From Rhizobium sp. 007 (GTDB lineage: Bacteria > Pseudomonadota > Alphaproteobacteria > Rhizobiales > Rhizobiaceae), in assembly GCF_015353075.1 (NCBI RefSeq), contig NZ_CP064187.1, forward strand, positions 3,105,001 to 3,169,000: a stretch of DNA of 64,000 nucleotides, written 5' to 3'. The position numbers were made by a program, and so were the translations under genes. Of this stretch, positions 18,984 through 27,528 are shown one piece after another. The notes beneath the pieces are model-generated. The model saw nothing but the letters and a program-made list of their open reading frames with translations, did not search any database and was not told where the DNA came from. How positions within the stretch are numbered: the stretch's first letter is position 1; each line of letters opens with the position of its first letter.

Positions 18984-20159
18984 TTATGCCGGGGACGTCA
19001 ACGCCTGCTCCACCAGCTTCACCCAATAAGCCACGCCATAGCCGATCGCCGCATCGTTGAAGTCATAGGCGGTATTATGGTGCAGGGCACCGTCGACGGC
19101 AGGGCCATTGCCGAGCCACACGTAGCAGCCCGGCGCATTCTGTGCGAAGAACGCAAAGTCATCGCCGGCCGTCGAAGGCGGAAAACTGGTGCGCACCTTC
19201 TCCCCCAACACCGCCCGTGCAGCAGCCAGGGCCTGTTGCGTTGCATTGGCATCGTTGACGACCGGCGGAATGCGCCGCTCGAATTGATAATCCACGGCAA
19301 TGCCGTACATCGCCGCCGTGCCCTGCGCGAGGCGGCCGATTTCCGCTTCGAGCTGATCGCGCACGTTGGCGCAATAGGCCCGCGCCGTCCCGCCGACCTC
19401 GACCGTGTCCGGGATGACGTTGAGCGCCTTCGGGTCACCCGCCTGCAGCGAACAGGCGCTCACGACGGCGGGCTGCAGCGGATCGACGACGCGGCCGACG
19501 ATCGTCTGCAGCGAGGCTAGGAAGGTGCCCGCGGCGGTGATTGGGTCGCGCCCGAGATGCGGTTTTGCGCCATGCGTGCCCGTCCCGCGAAAGGTTATGC
19601 GCCAGCTATCGGAAGAAGCAAGCTGCGGCCCTTCGACCACTGCAATCTCGTCGACGGCAAGTCCCGGCATATTGTGCAGGCCGTAGACGGCATCGCAGGG
19701 AAAGAGCTCGAAGAGCCCCTCTTCCACCATCCGCCTCGCGCCGCCTCGCCCTTCCTCTGCCGGCTGGAAGATGAAATGCACGGTGCCCGAAAAGCCCTTG
19801 ACCGCCGCCAGATGACGTGCCGCGCCGAGCAGCATGGCGGTATGACCGTCATGCCCGCAGGCATGCATCTTGCCGGCCACGGTCGATTTATACGACCGCT
19901 CGGCAATCTCCGGCATCGCCAGCGCATCCATATCCGCACGAAGCCCGATCACTCGCGTGCCGCTGCCGGCCTGCAGCGTGCCGACGACGCCCGTACCGCC
20001 AAGTCCGCGATGCACCTTGATGCCCGCCTCCTCAAGCAGCTCCGCCACGATGCCGCTCGTGCGCTCCTCCTCGAAGCCAAGCTCGGGATGGGCGTGCAGG
20101 TCACGGCGCAGCGCTGTGAGAAAAGCCAGATCGTCCTTGATCCGCACGGGGATGTTCAT
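18984..20159 (-). CDS. M20 family metal-dependent amidohydrolase (hippuricase-like)
   Basis: A 391-residue peptidase-family amidohydrolase that removes acyl groups from N-acyl amino acids or similar amides. Metal-binding residues lie in HACGHDGHTAML, FQPAEEGRGGARRM and a late HNTAYDFND; the dimerisation domain sits in the middle. ATG 20159 is chosen; an upstream in-frame ATG at 20195 adds twelve residues. It lies 85 bp downstream of tctA on the same strand, so it probably acts on a substrate brought in by the Tct transporter. The natural substrate is unknown. Confidence 0.87.
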   Translation of the reverse strand: MNIPVRIKDDLAFLTALRRDLHAHPELGFEEERTSGIVAELLEEAGIKVHRGLGGTGVVGTLQAGSGTRVIGLRADMDALAMPEIAERSYKSTVAGKMHACGHDGHTAMLLGAARHLAAVKGFSGTVHFIFQPAEEGRGGARRMVEEGLFELFPCDAVYGLHNMPGLAVDEIAVVEGPQLASSDSWRITFRGTGTHGAKPHLGRDPITAAGTFLASLQTIVGRVVDPLQPAVVSACSLQAGDPKALNVIPDTVEVGGTARAYCANVRDQLEAEIGRLAQGTAAMYGIAVDYQFERRIPPVVNDANATQQALAAARAVLGEKVRTSFPPSTAGDDFAFFAQNAPGCYVWLGNGPAVDGALHHNTAYDFNDAAIGYGVAYWVKLVEQALTSPA

Positions 20160-20244
20160 GGGCCTGGATGTCCTGTCATACGAAACGGGCGCCAAAACGG
20201 CGCCCGCGTCAGGTTATCCTTTGTTCAACAAAGAGCGGCGAACT

Positions 20245-21750
20245 TCAACCCTCCTCGACGAAGACCTCTTCGCGCTTCTTCTTCACGCTCGGCAGGAAGA
20301 CGACGATGAGGACTGCCGCGGCGATCGCAAGAAGGATCGCGCTGATCGGCCGCGTGACGAAGGTCGTCGGATCGCCGCGCGAAAGGATCATCGCCCGCCG
20401 CAGGTTTTCTTCGAGCAGCGGACCCAGCACGAAACCGAGCAGCAGCGGTGCCGGCTCGCATCTGAGCTTGGCAAGCAAGTAGCCGATAAAGCCGAAGAAG
20501 GCGACGGAATAGAGATCGTAGACGTTGGAATTGACGCTGTAGACCCCGATCGAGCAGAAGGCCATGATGATCGGGAAGAGCACGTAATACGGCACTGTCA
20601 GCAGCTTCACCCAGAGCCCGATCAGCGGCAGGTTCAGGACGACGAGCATCAGATTGCCGATCCACATCGAGGCGATGATGCCCCAGAAGAGCGCCGGCTG
20701 CTCGGTCGCAACGTTCGGCCCTGGCACGATCCCCTGAATGATCATCGCGCCGATCATCAGCGCCATCACCGGATTGGCCGGAATGCCAAGGGTGAGAAGC
20801 GGAATGAACGAGGTCTGCGCACCAGCATTGTTCGCCGACTCCGGGCCTGCGACGCCGGCAACGGCACCCTGGCCGAATTCCTTCGGCTTGTTCGAGATGC
20901 GCTTTTCAACAGTGTAGGAGGCAAAGGACGCGAGGATCGCACCTCCGCCCGGCAGGATGCCGAGAGCCGAGCCGATCGCCGTGCCGCGAAGCACCGGCGC
21001 GATCATCTCCTTGAATTCTTCGCGTGACGGCAGCAGCCCGGAGACCTTTGCTACCAGCACCGTCCGGGTCTTTTCTCCTTCCAGGTTGCGCAGAATTTCG
21101 GCGATACCGAAGACCCCGACGGCAAGTGCCACGAAATTCAAGCCATCCGCATATTCGCGGATGCCGAGCGTGAAGCGTGGGGTGCCTGTATAGATATCCG
21201 TTCCGACGAGGCCAAGCAGCAGCCCGAGCACGACCATCGCCAGCGCCTTGACCACGGAACCATGGGCGAGCGCGATCGACGACACCAGGCCGACGACCAT
21301 CAGCGAGAAATATTCCGCAGCACCGAAGCGCAGGGCGATATCGGTCAGCGGCGGCGCGAAGATCGCGACGAGGAAGGTCGAGACCGTTCCGGCGAAGAAG
21401 GAACCGAGTGCGGCGATCGCAAGCGCCGCCCCTGCCCTGCCGCGCCGCGCCATTTGGTAGCCGTCGATGGCCGTCACCGCCGAAGAGGATTCGCCCGGCA
21501 TGTTGATCAGGATCGCCGTCGTCGAACCGCCGTACTGCGCGCCGTAGTAGATGCCGGCGAGCATGATGAGCGAAGACACCGGCTCAAGCTGGAAAGTGAT
21601 CGGCAAAAGCATGGCGATTGTCGCCGTGGCGCCAATGCCGGGCAGCACGCCGATCAGCGTACCGAGCAGAACGCCGATCAGACAGAAGAAAAGGTTGGCA
21701 GGCGTTGCTGCCGTCGCGAAACCGAGTGCCAGATTGCTGAAAAGTTCCAT
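20245..21750 (-). CDS. tctA: Tripartite tricarboxylate transporter, large membrane subunit
   Basis: A 501-residue TctA-family protein with about eleven to twelve helices. The family hallmarks are LLGTLIGVLPGIGATATIAMLLP near residues 30-52 and GILPGGGAILASFASY in the middle. TctA is the secondary-transport channel and works with the small subunit TctB (next gene upstream, 9 bp away) and the periplasmic TctC. The substrate is a carboxylate of unknown identity. Confidence 0.93.
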   Translation of the reverse strand: MELFSNLALGFATAATPANLFFCLIGVLLGTLIGVLPGIGATATIAMLLPITFQLEPVSSLIMLAGIYYGAQYGGSTTAILINMPGESSSAVTAIDGYQMARRGRAGAALAIAALGSFFAGTVSTFLVAIFAPPLTDIALRFGAAEYFSLMVVGLVSSIALAHGSVVKALAMVVLGLLLGLVGTDIYTGTPRFTLGIREYADGLNFVALAVGVFGIAEILRNLEGEKTRTVLVAKVSGLLPSREEFKEMIAPVLRGTAIGSALGILPGGGAILASFASYTVEKRISNKPKEFGQGAVAGVAGPESANNAGAQTSFIPLLTLGIPANPVMALMIGAMIIQGIVPGPNVATEQPALFWGIIASMWIGNLMLVVLNLPLIGLWVKLLTVPYYVLFPIIMAFCSIGVYSVNSNVYDLYSVAFFGFIGYLLAKLRCEPAPLLLGFVLGPLLEENLRRAMILSRGDPTTFVTRPISAILLAIAAAVLIVVFLPSVKKKREEVFVEEG

Positions 21751-21759
21751 CGCGGCCTC

Positions 21760-22221
21760 CTAGAACCGGACCCAGGGGCCAAAACGCTCGAACGGCAATC
21801 CGAGGCCGTAGCTGAACACGCCAACGGAAAAGGCCGTCAGCAGAACCGAGAGCAAAATCGCGTGGAGCACCGTCATCCGATGCGAGGCGAAGCAAGCAAT
21901 GAAAGCGGTCAGGAAGATCGAAGGCACAAATCCCAGCCCCCGAACCGTCAGCCCAAAAAAGATCGGCGCAGGCAGGATGAACAGCATGCCACGCCAGGCA
22001 AGCGGCCCCATCGGCTCGCCCTGCACGCGGATCGCTTGAACAAAGACGACCGCGCCGAGAATGATCAGCACCGCTGAAAGCAGCAGCGGGAAGTAACCCG
22101 GCCCCATGCGAAGCGTGGTCCCCAGGTCGAGACTGTAGGATTGGATGGCGAAAAATGCGCCGGTCGCGACAAGCAGCGCGCCGCAGATCACATTGGTGGT
22201 ATCGAAACTAACCGATTTCAT
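21760..22221 (-). CDS. tctB: Tripartite tricarboxylate transporter, small membrane subunit
   Basis: A 153-residue TctB protein with four predicted helices, poorly conserved in sequence as is normal for this subunit, but identified by size, topology and its place between tctC and tctA. Nine bases separate it from tctA, so both are co-transcribed. A palindromic repeat lies in the 151-bp gap on its upstream side. Confidence 0.85.
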   Translation of the reverse strand: MKSVSFDTTNVICGALLVATGAFFAIQSYSLDLGTTLRMGPGYFPLLLSAVLIILGAVVFVQAIRVQGEPMGPLAWRGMLFILPAPIFFGLTVRGLGFVPSIFLTAFIACFASHRMTVLHAILLSVLLTAFSVGVFSYGLGLPFERFGPWVRF

Positions 22222-22267
22222 GGTGTCTCCGTGGGTTGGAGATGGTTCCCTCAGCGCAAGTGGTTTT

Positions 22268-22358
22268 CCCTCATCCGGCTGCCGCCACCTTCTCCCCGCC
22301 GGGGAGATGATGCCAGAATTCCCTCCCCCCAGTGGGGAGAGGGTTAGGGTGAGGGGCC
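22268..22358. repeat. Rhizobial mosaic palindromic element
   Basis: The gap between tctC and tctB holds CTCATCCGGCTGCCGCCACC, then TTCTCCCCG facing CGGGGAGA, and at the other end CCCTCCCCCC AGT GGGGAGAGGG with TTAGGGTGAGGGG. This layout is that of RIME/REP-like intergenic elements seen many times in rhizobial chromosomes. It may attenuate or stabilise mRNA between the abundant binding-protein gene and the membrane genes. Confidence 0.75.
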
Positions 22359-22372
22359 AGAGGCACTACACC

Positions 22373-23356
22373 TCAATCCGCATATTCGCCGGCAGCGTCG
22401 ATCACCGGCTTCCAGCGGGCGATTTCGCTTTCAAGCTTCGCCTTCAGGGCAGCAGGCGTAGCGTCGGCCTCCGGCGATGGCGCGGTGCCCAGTTCTGCAA
22501 AGCGAGCCGCGACGTTCTGGTCCTTCAGCGCAACTTGCAGCGACTTCGACAGGCGCTCGTTGACCTCTGCCGGAGTGCCCTTCGGCGTGTAGATGCCGTG
22601 CCAGATGCCGACTTCAAAACCGGGCAGACCGGCTTCGACCGCCGTCGGGATATCCTTCATGATGTCGAGGCGCTTCGGCGAGGTCACGGCGTAAGCCTTG
22701 ATCGTGCCGCCCTTGATCTGCTTCGTCGTGTTGGTCGTCTGGTCGCACATGACGTCGACCTGGCCGCCGAGAAGATCGGTCATCGCCGGGCCGGTGCCCT
22801 TGTAGGGAACAGTCGTCAACGGCGTCTGGATAGCGCTCATGAACATCATGCCGCAAAGATGCGAGGCTGCGCCGATACCGGCGTTCGCGACCGTCACGCT
22901 GTCCTTGTTGGCCTTCACATATTCAATAAGGCTCTTGAGGTCGGCCGGTTCGAAATCCTTGCGGGCAACGATCGTCATCGGGACTTCGGTGACGAGACCG
23001 ACATATTCGAAGGCGCCGAGCGTGTCATAGGCGAGCTTGCGGTAAAGCGTGGCGCTGGTGGCCATGCCGATGTGGTGCAGCAGGATGGTGTAGCCATCCG
23101 GGCTGGCTGAAGCCACCCGTCCCGCGCCGAGCGTACCGCCCGCACCGCCGACATTTTCGACGACGATCTGCTGGCCGAGGTCCTTCGACATGGATTCGGC
23201 AACGAGGCGGGCAACCGTATCGGTCGGGCCGCCGGCCGAGAAAGGAACGACCATGGTGATGGTGCGCTCGGGATAGGTCTGCGCGGATGCGCCGCTTGCG
23301 AGAAGCGAAACGGCAACTGCCGCCGTCATGCCAAGCATGGCCTTCAGAATTTTCAT
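22373..23356 (-). CDS. tctC: Tripartite tricarboxylate transporter, periplasmic binding protein
   Basis: A 327-residue TctC/Bug-family binding protein with a Sec signal (MTAAVAVSLLASGASAQ). The mature start YPERTITMVVPFSAGGPTDT carries the family carboxylate-binding motif. ATG 23356 is chosen because GGGAGGAAAAAG directly precedes it; a longer frame would include no signal. First gene of the tctC-tctB-tctA-amidohydrolase cluster, with a candidate sigma-54 promoter just upstream. Bug proteins bind diverse carboxylates, so the ligand is open. Confidence 0.92.
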   Translation of the reverse strand: MKILKAMLGMTAAVAVSLLASGASAQTYPERTITMVVPFSAGGPTDTVARLVAESMSKDLGQQIVVENVGGAGGTLGAGRVASASPDGYTILLHHIGMATSATLYRKLAYDTLGAFEYVGLVTEVPMTIVARKDFEPADLKSLIEYVKANKDSVTVANAGIGAASHLCGMMFMSAIQTPLTTVPYKGTGPAMTDLLGGQVDVMCDQTTNTTKQIKGGTIKAYAVTSPKRLDIMKDIPTAVEAGLPGFEVGIWHGIYTPKGTPAEVNERLSKSLQVALKDQNVAARFAELGTAPSPEADATPAALKAKLESEIARWKPVIDAAGEYAD

Positions 23357-23392
23357 CTTTTTCCTCCCTGATGAAAACAAAATACCACCGAC

Positions 23393-23408
23393 GCTTCCCA
23401 CGCGCCAA
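23393..23408 (-). promoter_or_regulatory. Candidate sigma-54 promoter for tctC
   Basis: On the minus strand the sequence reads TTGGCGCGTGGGAAGC: GG, exactly ten bases, then GC, against the consensus TGGCACG-N4-TTGC. The -24 half matches at all but one base; the -12 half keeps GC but not TT. Transcription would start near 23382, leaving a leader of about 25 bases before the tctC ribosome site. The adjacent upstream gene is a sigma-54 activator. The position is right; the match is moderate. Confidence 0.5.
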
Positions 23409-23481
23409 TGGAGATAGGGCCATTAGCACGCCCCGAACCGGCTACGGCAATCAGCCCCGCTCCGCCCTTTGCCCGAATTCC

Positions 23482-23505
23482 GCATGGGTGCAGCGCAGCA
23501 TGGGT
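23482..23505. promoter_or_regulatory. Candidate upstream activator sites (direct repeats)
   Basis: GCATGGGT occurs twice (23482-23489 and 23498-23505), 16 bp apart, about 75-110 bp upstream of the candidate sigma-54 promoter. A perfect palindrome AAACGCGTTT lies at 23518-23527. Either could be a binding site for the DctD-like activator; no known consensus confirms it. Confidence 0.3.
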
Positions 23506-23555
23506 CGATTCGGACACAAACGCGTTTAGCGATGTGTGGAAATCCACCCATCGAA

Positions 23556-24884
23556 CTACTCGGAAACGAGCAGTTTCTTATCGAGGCCGTATTTCTGCAT
23601 CTTTTCGTACAATGTCTTGCGGGAAATCTGCAGCGACTCGTAGACCGGTTTGAGGCTGCCGCCATGTGCAACAAGGGCGCTCGCGATCACGCTGCGCTCG
23701 AACTCCGCAACCCGATCGGCAAGGCCGCTCACCTCGCCCAGCTGCCGCTCGCCGTCGAGGCCGAGCACGAAGCGGTCCGCTGCATTGCGCAATTCGCGCA
23801 CATTGCCAGGCCAATCCCGCTGGGCGATGTCGGAAATCACCTCGGGCGGCACTGCCATCTCGTCGCGGCCGTAGCGTGCCGCTGCCTCGCGGACGAGCTG
23901 GAGGAACAGCAGCGGGACATCCGGCCGCCGCTGCGCCAACGCCGGTACGTGCAGTGTTGCGACATTCAGCCTGTAGAGGAGATCGGCGCGGAAACGTCCC
24001 GCAGCGACTTCGGCTTCGAGATCGACCTTGCTGGTCGCAATGAAGCGCACGTCAAGCGGGACGACCTCGTTCGAGCCGAGGCGGGAAATGACCCGCTCCT
24101 GCAGCACTCGAAGAAACTTTGCTTGGAGGTCAAACGGCATCGATCCGATTTCATCGAGCAGGATCGTGCCGCCGCGCCCGTGCTCGAACTTGCCGTAACG
24201 CGGCCGCACCGCACCGGGAAAAGCACCTGCCTCATGGCCGAAGAGCTCGCTCTCGATGAGGTTCGCAGGCAGCGCCGCGCAGTTGATCGCGATGAACGGC
24301 CGGCTCGCACGGGCACTGATGTCATGCAGCGCCCGGGCAACGACCTCCTTGCCCGCGCCGGTCTCGCCAACGATTAGTGTGTCGGCGTCGCTCGCCCCGA
24401 TTGCCCGGATACGGTAGCGTAATTCCACCATCACCTGCGTGCGGCCCGGCAAACGCGCCTCGATATCGTCGCGCTTTCCAGCGACGGCCTTGAGCAGCCG
24501 GTTTTCCAGCACGAGGCTACGGCGTTCCATGGCCCGCCTTATCACTCCGGCCAGCATCTGGGGCGTGAACGGCTTTTCGATGAAATCATAGGCGCCTTCG
24601 CGCATCGCCTTCACTGCCAGCTGCACGTCGCCATGGCCCGTAACGAGGATGACAGGCACTTCCGCATCGATCTCGCGGATCTTCTGCATCAAAGTCATGC
24701 CATCGGTGCCCGGCATGCGGATATCGCTGACGACGACCCCGGCGAAGCTATAGCCGATCAGCTCCAGCACATGGTCGGCATGGGAAAACGTCTCGACGTT
24801 GAAACCCGAAAGCTCCAGCGCCTGCGCCGTCGACCGGCGCAGCTCTTCCTCATCGTCCACCAGCAGGATCTTCTGTTCGCTCAC
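23556..24884 (-). CDS. Sigma-54-dependent response regulator (DctD-like)
   Basis: A 442-residue NtrC-family activator. The receiver domain (ILLVDDEEELRRST; phosphoacceptor Asp in VVVSDIRMPGTDG) spans residues 1-120. The AAA+ domain has Walker A GETGAGKE and Walker B GGTILLDEIGS, and a C-terminal Fis-type helix-turn-helix ends the protein (SLKPVYESLQISRKTLYEKM). The loop that contacts sigma-54, normally GAFTGA, reads GAFPGA here. It overlaps the sensor kinase gene by four bases. It most likely drives the tctC promoter just downstream. Confidence 0.92.
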   Translation of the reverse strand: MSEQKILLVDDEEELRRSTAQALELSGFNVETFSHADHVLELIGYSFAGVVVSDIRMPGTDGMTLMQKIREIDAEVPVILVTGHGDVQLAVKAMREGAYDFIEKPFTPQMLAGVIRRAMERRSLVLENRLLKAVAGKRDDIEARLPGRTQVMVELRYRIRAIGASDADTLIVGETGAGKEVVARALHDISARASRPFIAINCAALPANLIESELFGHEAGAFPGAVRPRYGKFEHGRGGTILLDEIGSMPFDLQAKFLRVLQERVISRLGSNEVVPLDVRFIATSKVDLEAEVAAGRFRADLLYRLNVATLHVPALAQRRPDVPLLFLQLVREAAARYGRDEMAVPPEVISDIAQRDWPGNVRELRNAADRFVLGLDGERQLGEVSGLADRVAEFERSVIASALVAHGGSLKPVYESLQISRKTLYEKMQKYGLDKKLLVSE

Positions 24885-26713
24885 TCGGCCGCCTCCGGCA
24901 TTATGCCCGTCGCCGATTGCAGATCGATGCGGAACACGGCGCCTCCCTCCGGATGATTGGAGGCCGCCAGGCTGCCGCCGAAATCCTTGATGATGTTGTA
25001 GGAGATCGAAAGCCCGAGCCCCAGTCCCTTGCCGACGCCCTTGGTCGTGAAGAAGGGATCGAAGATGCGCTCGGCAATCGCCGCCGGCACGCCCGGTCCA
25101 TGATCGCGTACCGTCAGCACCACCTTGCCCTTTTCTTCGCAGGCCGTCACCTCAATCCGCCGGTCCTCGATCCCTTCGACGGCATCGGCCGCGTTCGAAA
25201 TCACGTTGACCAGCACCTGCTGCAAGCGGACGGACCCGGCGCGGACGACGGGTGGGCGGATGCCAAGATCGACCCGCAGGTCGGCATCCGCCGCCTTCAG
25301 CCGCCAGGCGATGATCTCCAGCGTATCGCGGATCGCCTCGTCGAGCGGCACCGGGCCGAGCTTCTCGTTCGGCTTGCGCGCGAAGTTGCGCAGATGCTTG
25401 CTGATGGATGCCATGCGGTCGATAAGCCCGCCGATGCGCTGGATATTGTCCTGCGCTTCTGCAGTCCGCCCGCGGTCCAGGAGCACGGCGGCGCTGTCCG
25501 TATAAGTCTTTGCGGCGGCAAGCGGCTGGTTGAACTCGTGGGACAGTGCCGCCGACATCCGGCCGAGACCGGCAAGCTTGCCTGCCTGGATGAGATCGGC
25601 CTGCGTCTGGCGAAGCTGTTGTTCGGTCAGCCGCCGCTCGGCGATCTCCTCTTCGATGCGGCTGTTGACGCGGGCAAGGTCGGCCGTGCGCTCCTCGACG
25701 CGCCGCTCCAGCTCGTTGCGCGCTTCCGCCTGCAGATGCAGGCGCTCGTTGAGCCGCATCCGCCGCTGCCGGAGAATCGCGATCGCCAGCCCGGCGATGC
25801 AGAGAATGAGGAAGACGGCGCCAAGCGCGGTGCGCGCCTGCGTGCGAATGGAACCGGTGTCCATCAGCACGTTCACGGTCCAATCCGCGGCCGGCATATA
25901 GTGCGAGAGCACCAGATATTCCTTTTGCACACCTTCTTCGACAAGCGACATCAACTCATGCTCGTCGAAATGGCTGCGCGTGATCGGCAGCGCGGTCAGC
26001 CTCGCATTCGCGTAGCGGCGGGACGCTCCGGTACGCGCGATGCGGTCTGAGGTCAGGGGCAGAATGCCGTTATAGAGCCAATCCGGCTTGCCCGACATGA
26101 AGATGATGCCCTCGGGGTCCGATACGAAGATGCGGTATTCCCCGCCGCTCCACGAAGCCTCGATCATGTCGATATCGACCTTGAAGACGATGACGCCGCG
26201 GATTTCCTCGCCTGCATAGATCGGCGAGGCAAAATAATATCCGCGTTTCAGCGAGGTGGTTCCGAGCGCGTAGAACCGGGACTGGCGCCCGGCAACGGCA
26301 TCCTGGAAATAGGGGCGATAACTGAAATTCTCGCCGACGAAGCTGCCCGGAAGGTCGAAATTGCTTGCCGCAATCGTCTCGCCATCCGGCTTGATCACAT
26401 AGATATCGGAGGATTTCAGAAGCCCGTTGATTTCCTTGAGATAGAGATTTGCCGCATCGCGCAGCGCCTGGTCCTGCGGGCGGCTGACCAGTTCCTTGAT
26501 GTTGTCGTGATCGGCAATCAGCGCCGGCAGCGCTTCATAGCGGTTCAGGTGGCCACTGAGCGCGGAAACCGCGAGCCGCAGCGCAGTCCCCGCCTGCGAT
26601 GACGCCTCGCTCATATAGGCGCGTGTTGCCATCGCCCCGCCATAATAGAAGAACGCGAAGACGACGAACGGCACCGAAAACAGCGCGGCTATCAGCCTGT
26701 ATCTGGACGACAG
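24881..26713 (-). CDS. Sensor histidine kinase (DctB-like)
   Basis: A membrane sensor kinase: first helix at the N-terminus, a periplasmic dCache/PAS-like sensor domain (about residues 40-290), second helix, a coiled linker, H-box (SAALSHEFNQPLAAAKTY) and ATPase domain with N, G1 and G2 boxes (VISNAADAVEG, DHGPGVP, GLGLGLSIS). No ATG or GTG lies at a sensible place: GTG 26674 would cut into the first helix and has no ribosome site. CTG at 26713 has GGGGAGGAG six bases upstream and restores a charged cytoplasmic start (LSSRYRLIAALFSVP), giving about 610 residues. It is coupled to the DctD-like gene. It probably senses the Tct substrate. Confidence 0.88.
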   Translation of the reverse strand: MSSRYRLIAALFSVPFVVFAFFYYGGAMATRAYMSEASSQAGTALRLAVSALSGHLNRYEALPALIADHDNIKELVSRPQDQALRDAANLYLKEINGLLKSSDIYVIKPDGETIAASNFDLPGSFVGENFSYRPYFQDAVAGRQSRFYALGTTSLKRGYYFASPIYAGEEIRGVIVFKVDIDMIEASWSGGEYRIFVSDPEGIIFMSGKPDWLYNGILPLTSDRIARTGASRRYANARLTALPITRSHFDEHELMSLVEEGVQKEYLVLSHYMPAADWTVNVLMDTGSIRTQARTALGAVFLILCIAGLAIAILRQRRMRLNERLHLQAEARNELERRVEERTADLARVNSRIEEEIAERRLTEQQLRQTQADLIQAGKLAGLGRMSAALSHEFNQPLAAAKTYTDSAAVLLDRGRTAEAQDNIQRIGGLIDRMASISKHLRNFARKPNEKLGPVPLDEAIRDTLEIIAWRLKAADADLRVDLGIRPPVVRAGSVRLQQVLVNVISNAADAVEGIEDRRIEVTACEEKGKVVLTVRDHGPGVPAAIAERIFDPFFTTKGVGKGLGLGLSISYNIIKDFGGSLAASNHPEGGAVFRIDLQSATGIMPEAAE

Positions 26714-26865
26714 GTCCGCCTCCTCCCCTTCCTGCCTCCTCTCCTGGGAGGCATACCCGACGCGCCAAGTCTAATGACCGGATAACGGATTTCCAAGAGG
26801 CGCTTTGCCTTGACTCACCCGGAGCCCGGATGTCCTATTGCGCCACCGCGATGAGGACACCCCGC

Positions 26866-27528
26866 ATGAGCGACGAGCAACCCCCCGCCGACAGCAAACT
26901 CACCACTTCGAAGCGCCGCTGGGCCGCCGAAGGCAAGTTCCTGACAGGTCGCATCAGCCGTCCGGAAACCGAGCGCCTGCCGCCCGGCCAGCATCTCGTC
27001 AAGAACTGGCCCGTCCTCGATCTCGGCCAGCAGCCGGTCATCTCGCTGGACACATGGCGTCTGGAAGTGCGCGGGCTCGTCGAGACACCGCTGGACCTCA
27101 CCTGGACGGCCTTTCAGGCGCAGGAGCAGAGCACCAAGGTCAGCGACATTCACTGCGTCACCACATGGTCGCGCTATGACAACAAATGGAAAGGCGTTTC
27201 GACACGCGATCTTCTCGATCTCGTAATGCCGAAGCCGGAAGCCAGTTACGTCATGCTGACAAGCTATGACGGCTATACGACCAACCTGCCGCTTTCCGAT
27301 TTCGCGGCCGAGGATGCGATCCTCGCGACATCATGGGAAGGCCTGCCGCTGACGCGCGATCACGGTGGCCCCATGCGCCTGGTCGTGCCGCATCTCTACT
27401 TCTGGAAAAGCGCCAAGTGGCTTCGCCGCATCGACCTCATCCCGGCCGACGAGGCCGGCTTCTGGGAAAAGAACGGCTACCACATGTACGGCGACCCATG
27501 GCGCGAGCAGCGCTATACGGATGACTGA
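26866..27528 (+). CDS. Sulfite oxidase/YedY-like molybdopterin protein, cytoplasmic
   Basis: A 220-residue protein of the oxidoreductase molybdopterin-binding superfamily. The Cys that would ligate molybdenum is in DIHCVTTWSRYDNKW (about residue 97), and GGPMRLVVPHLYFWKSAKWLR matches the C-terminal part of the fold. There is no Tat or Sec signal and no haem domain, so it fits the short sulfite-oxidase-like group of unknown substrate. ATG 26866 has GAGG nine bases upstream; ATG 26830 is an alternative. Its 3' end overlaps the convergent gene by 16 bp. Confidence 0.85.
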   Translation: MSDEQPPADSKLTTSKRRWAAEGKFLTGRISRPETERLPPGQHLVKNWPVLDLGQQPVISLDTWRLEVRGLVETPLDLTWTAFQAQEQSTKVSDIHCVTTWSRYDNKWKGVSTRDLLDLVMPKPEASYVMLTSYDGYTTNLPLSDFAAEDAILATSWEGLPLTRDHGGPMRLVVPHLYFWKSAKWLRRIDLIPADEAGFWEKNGYHMYGDPWREQRYTDD

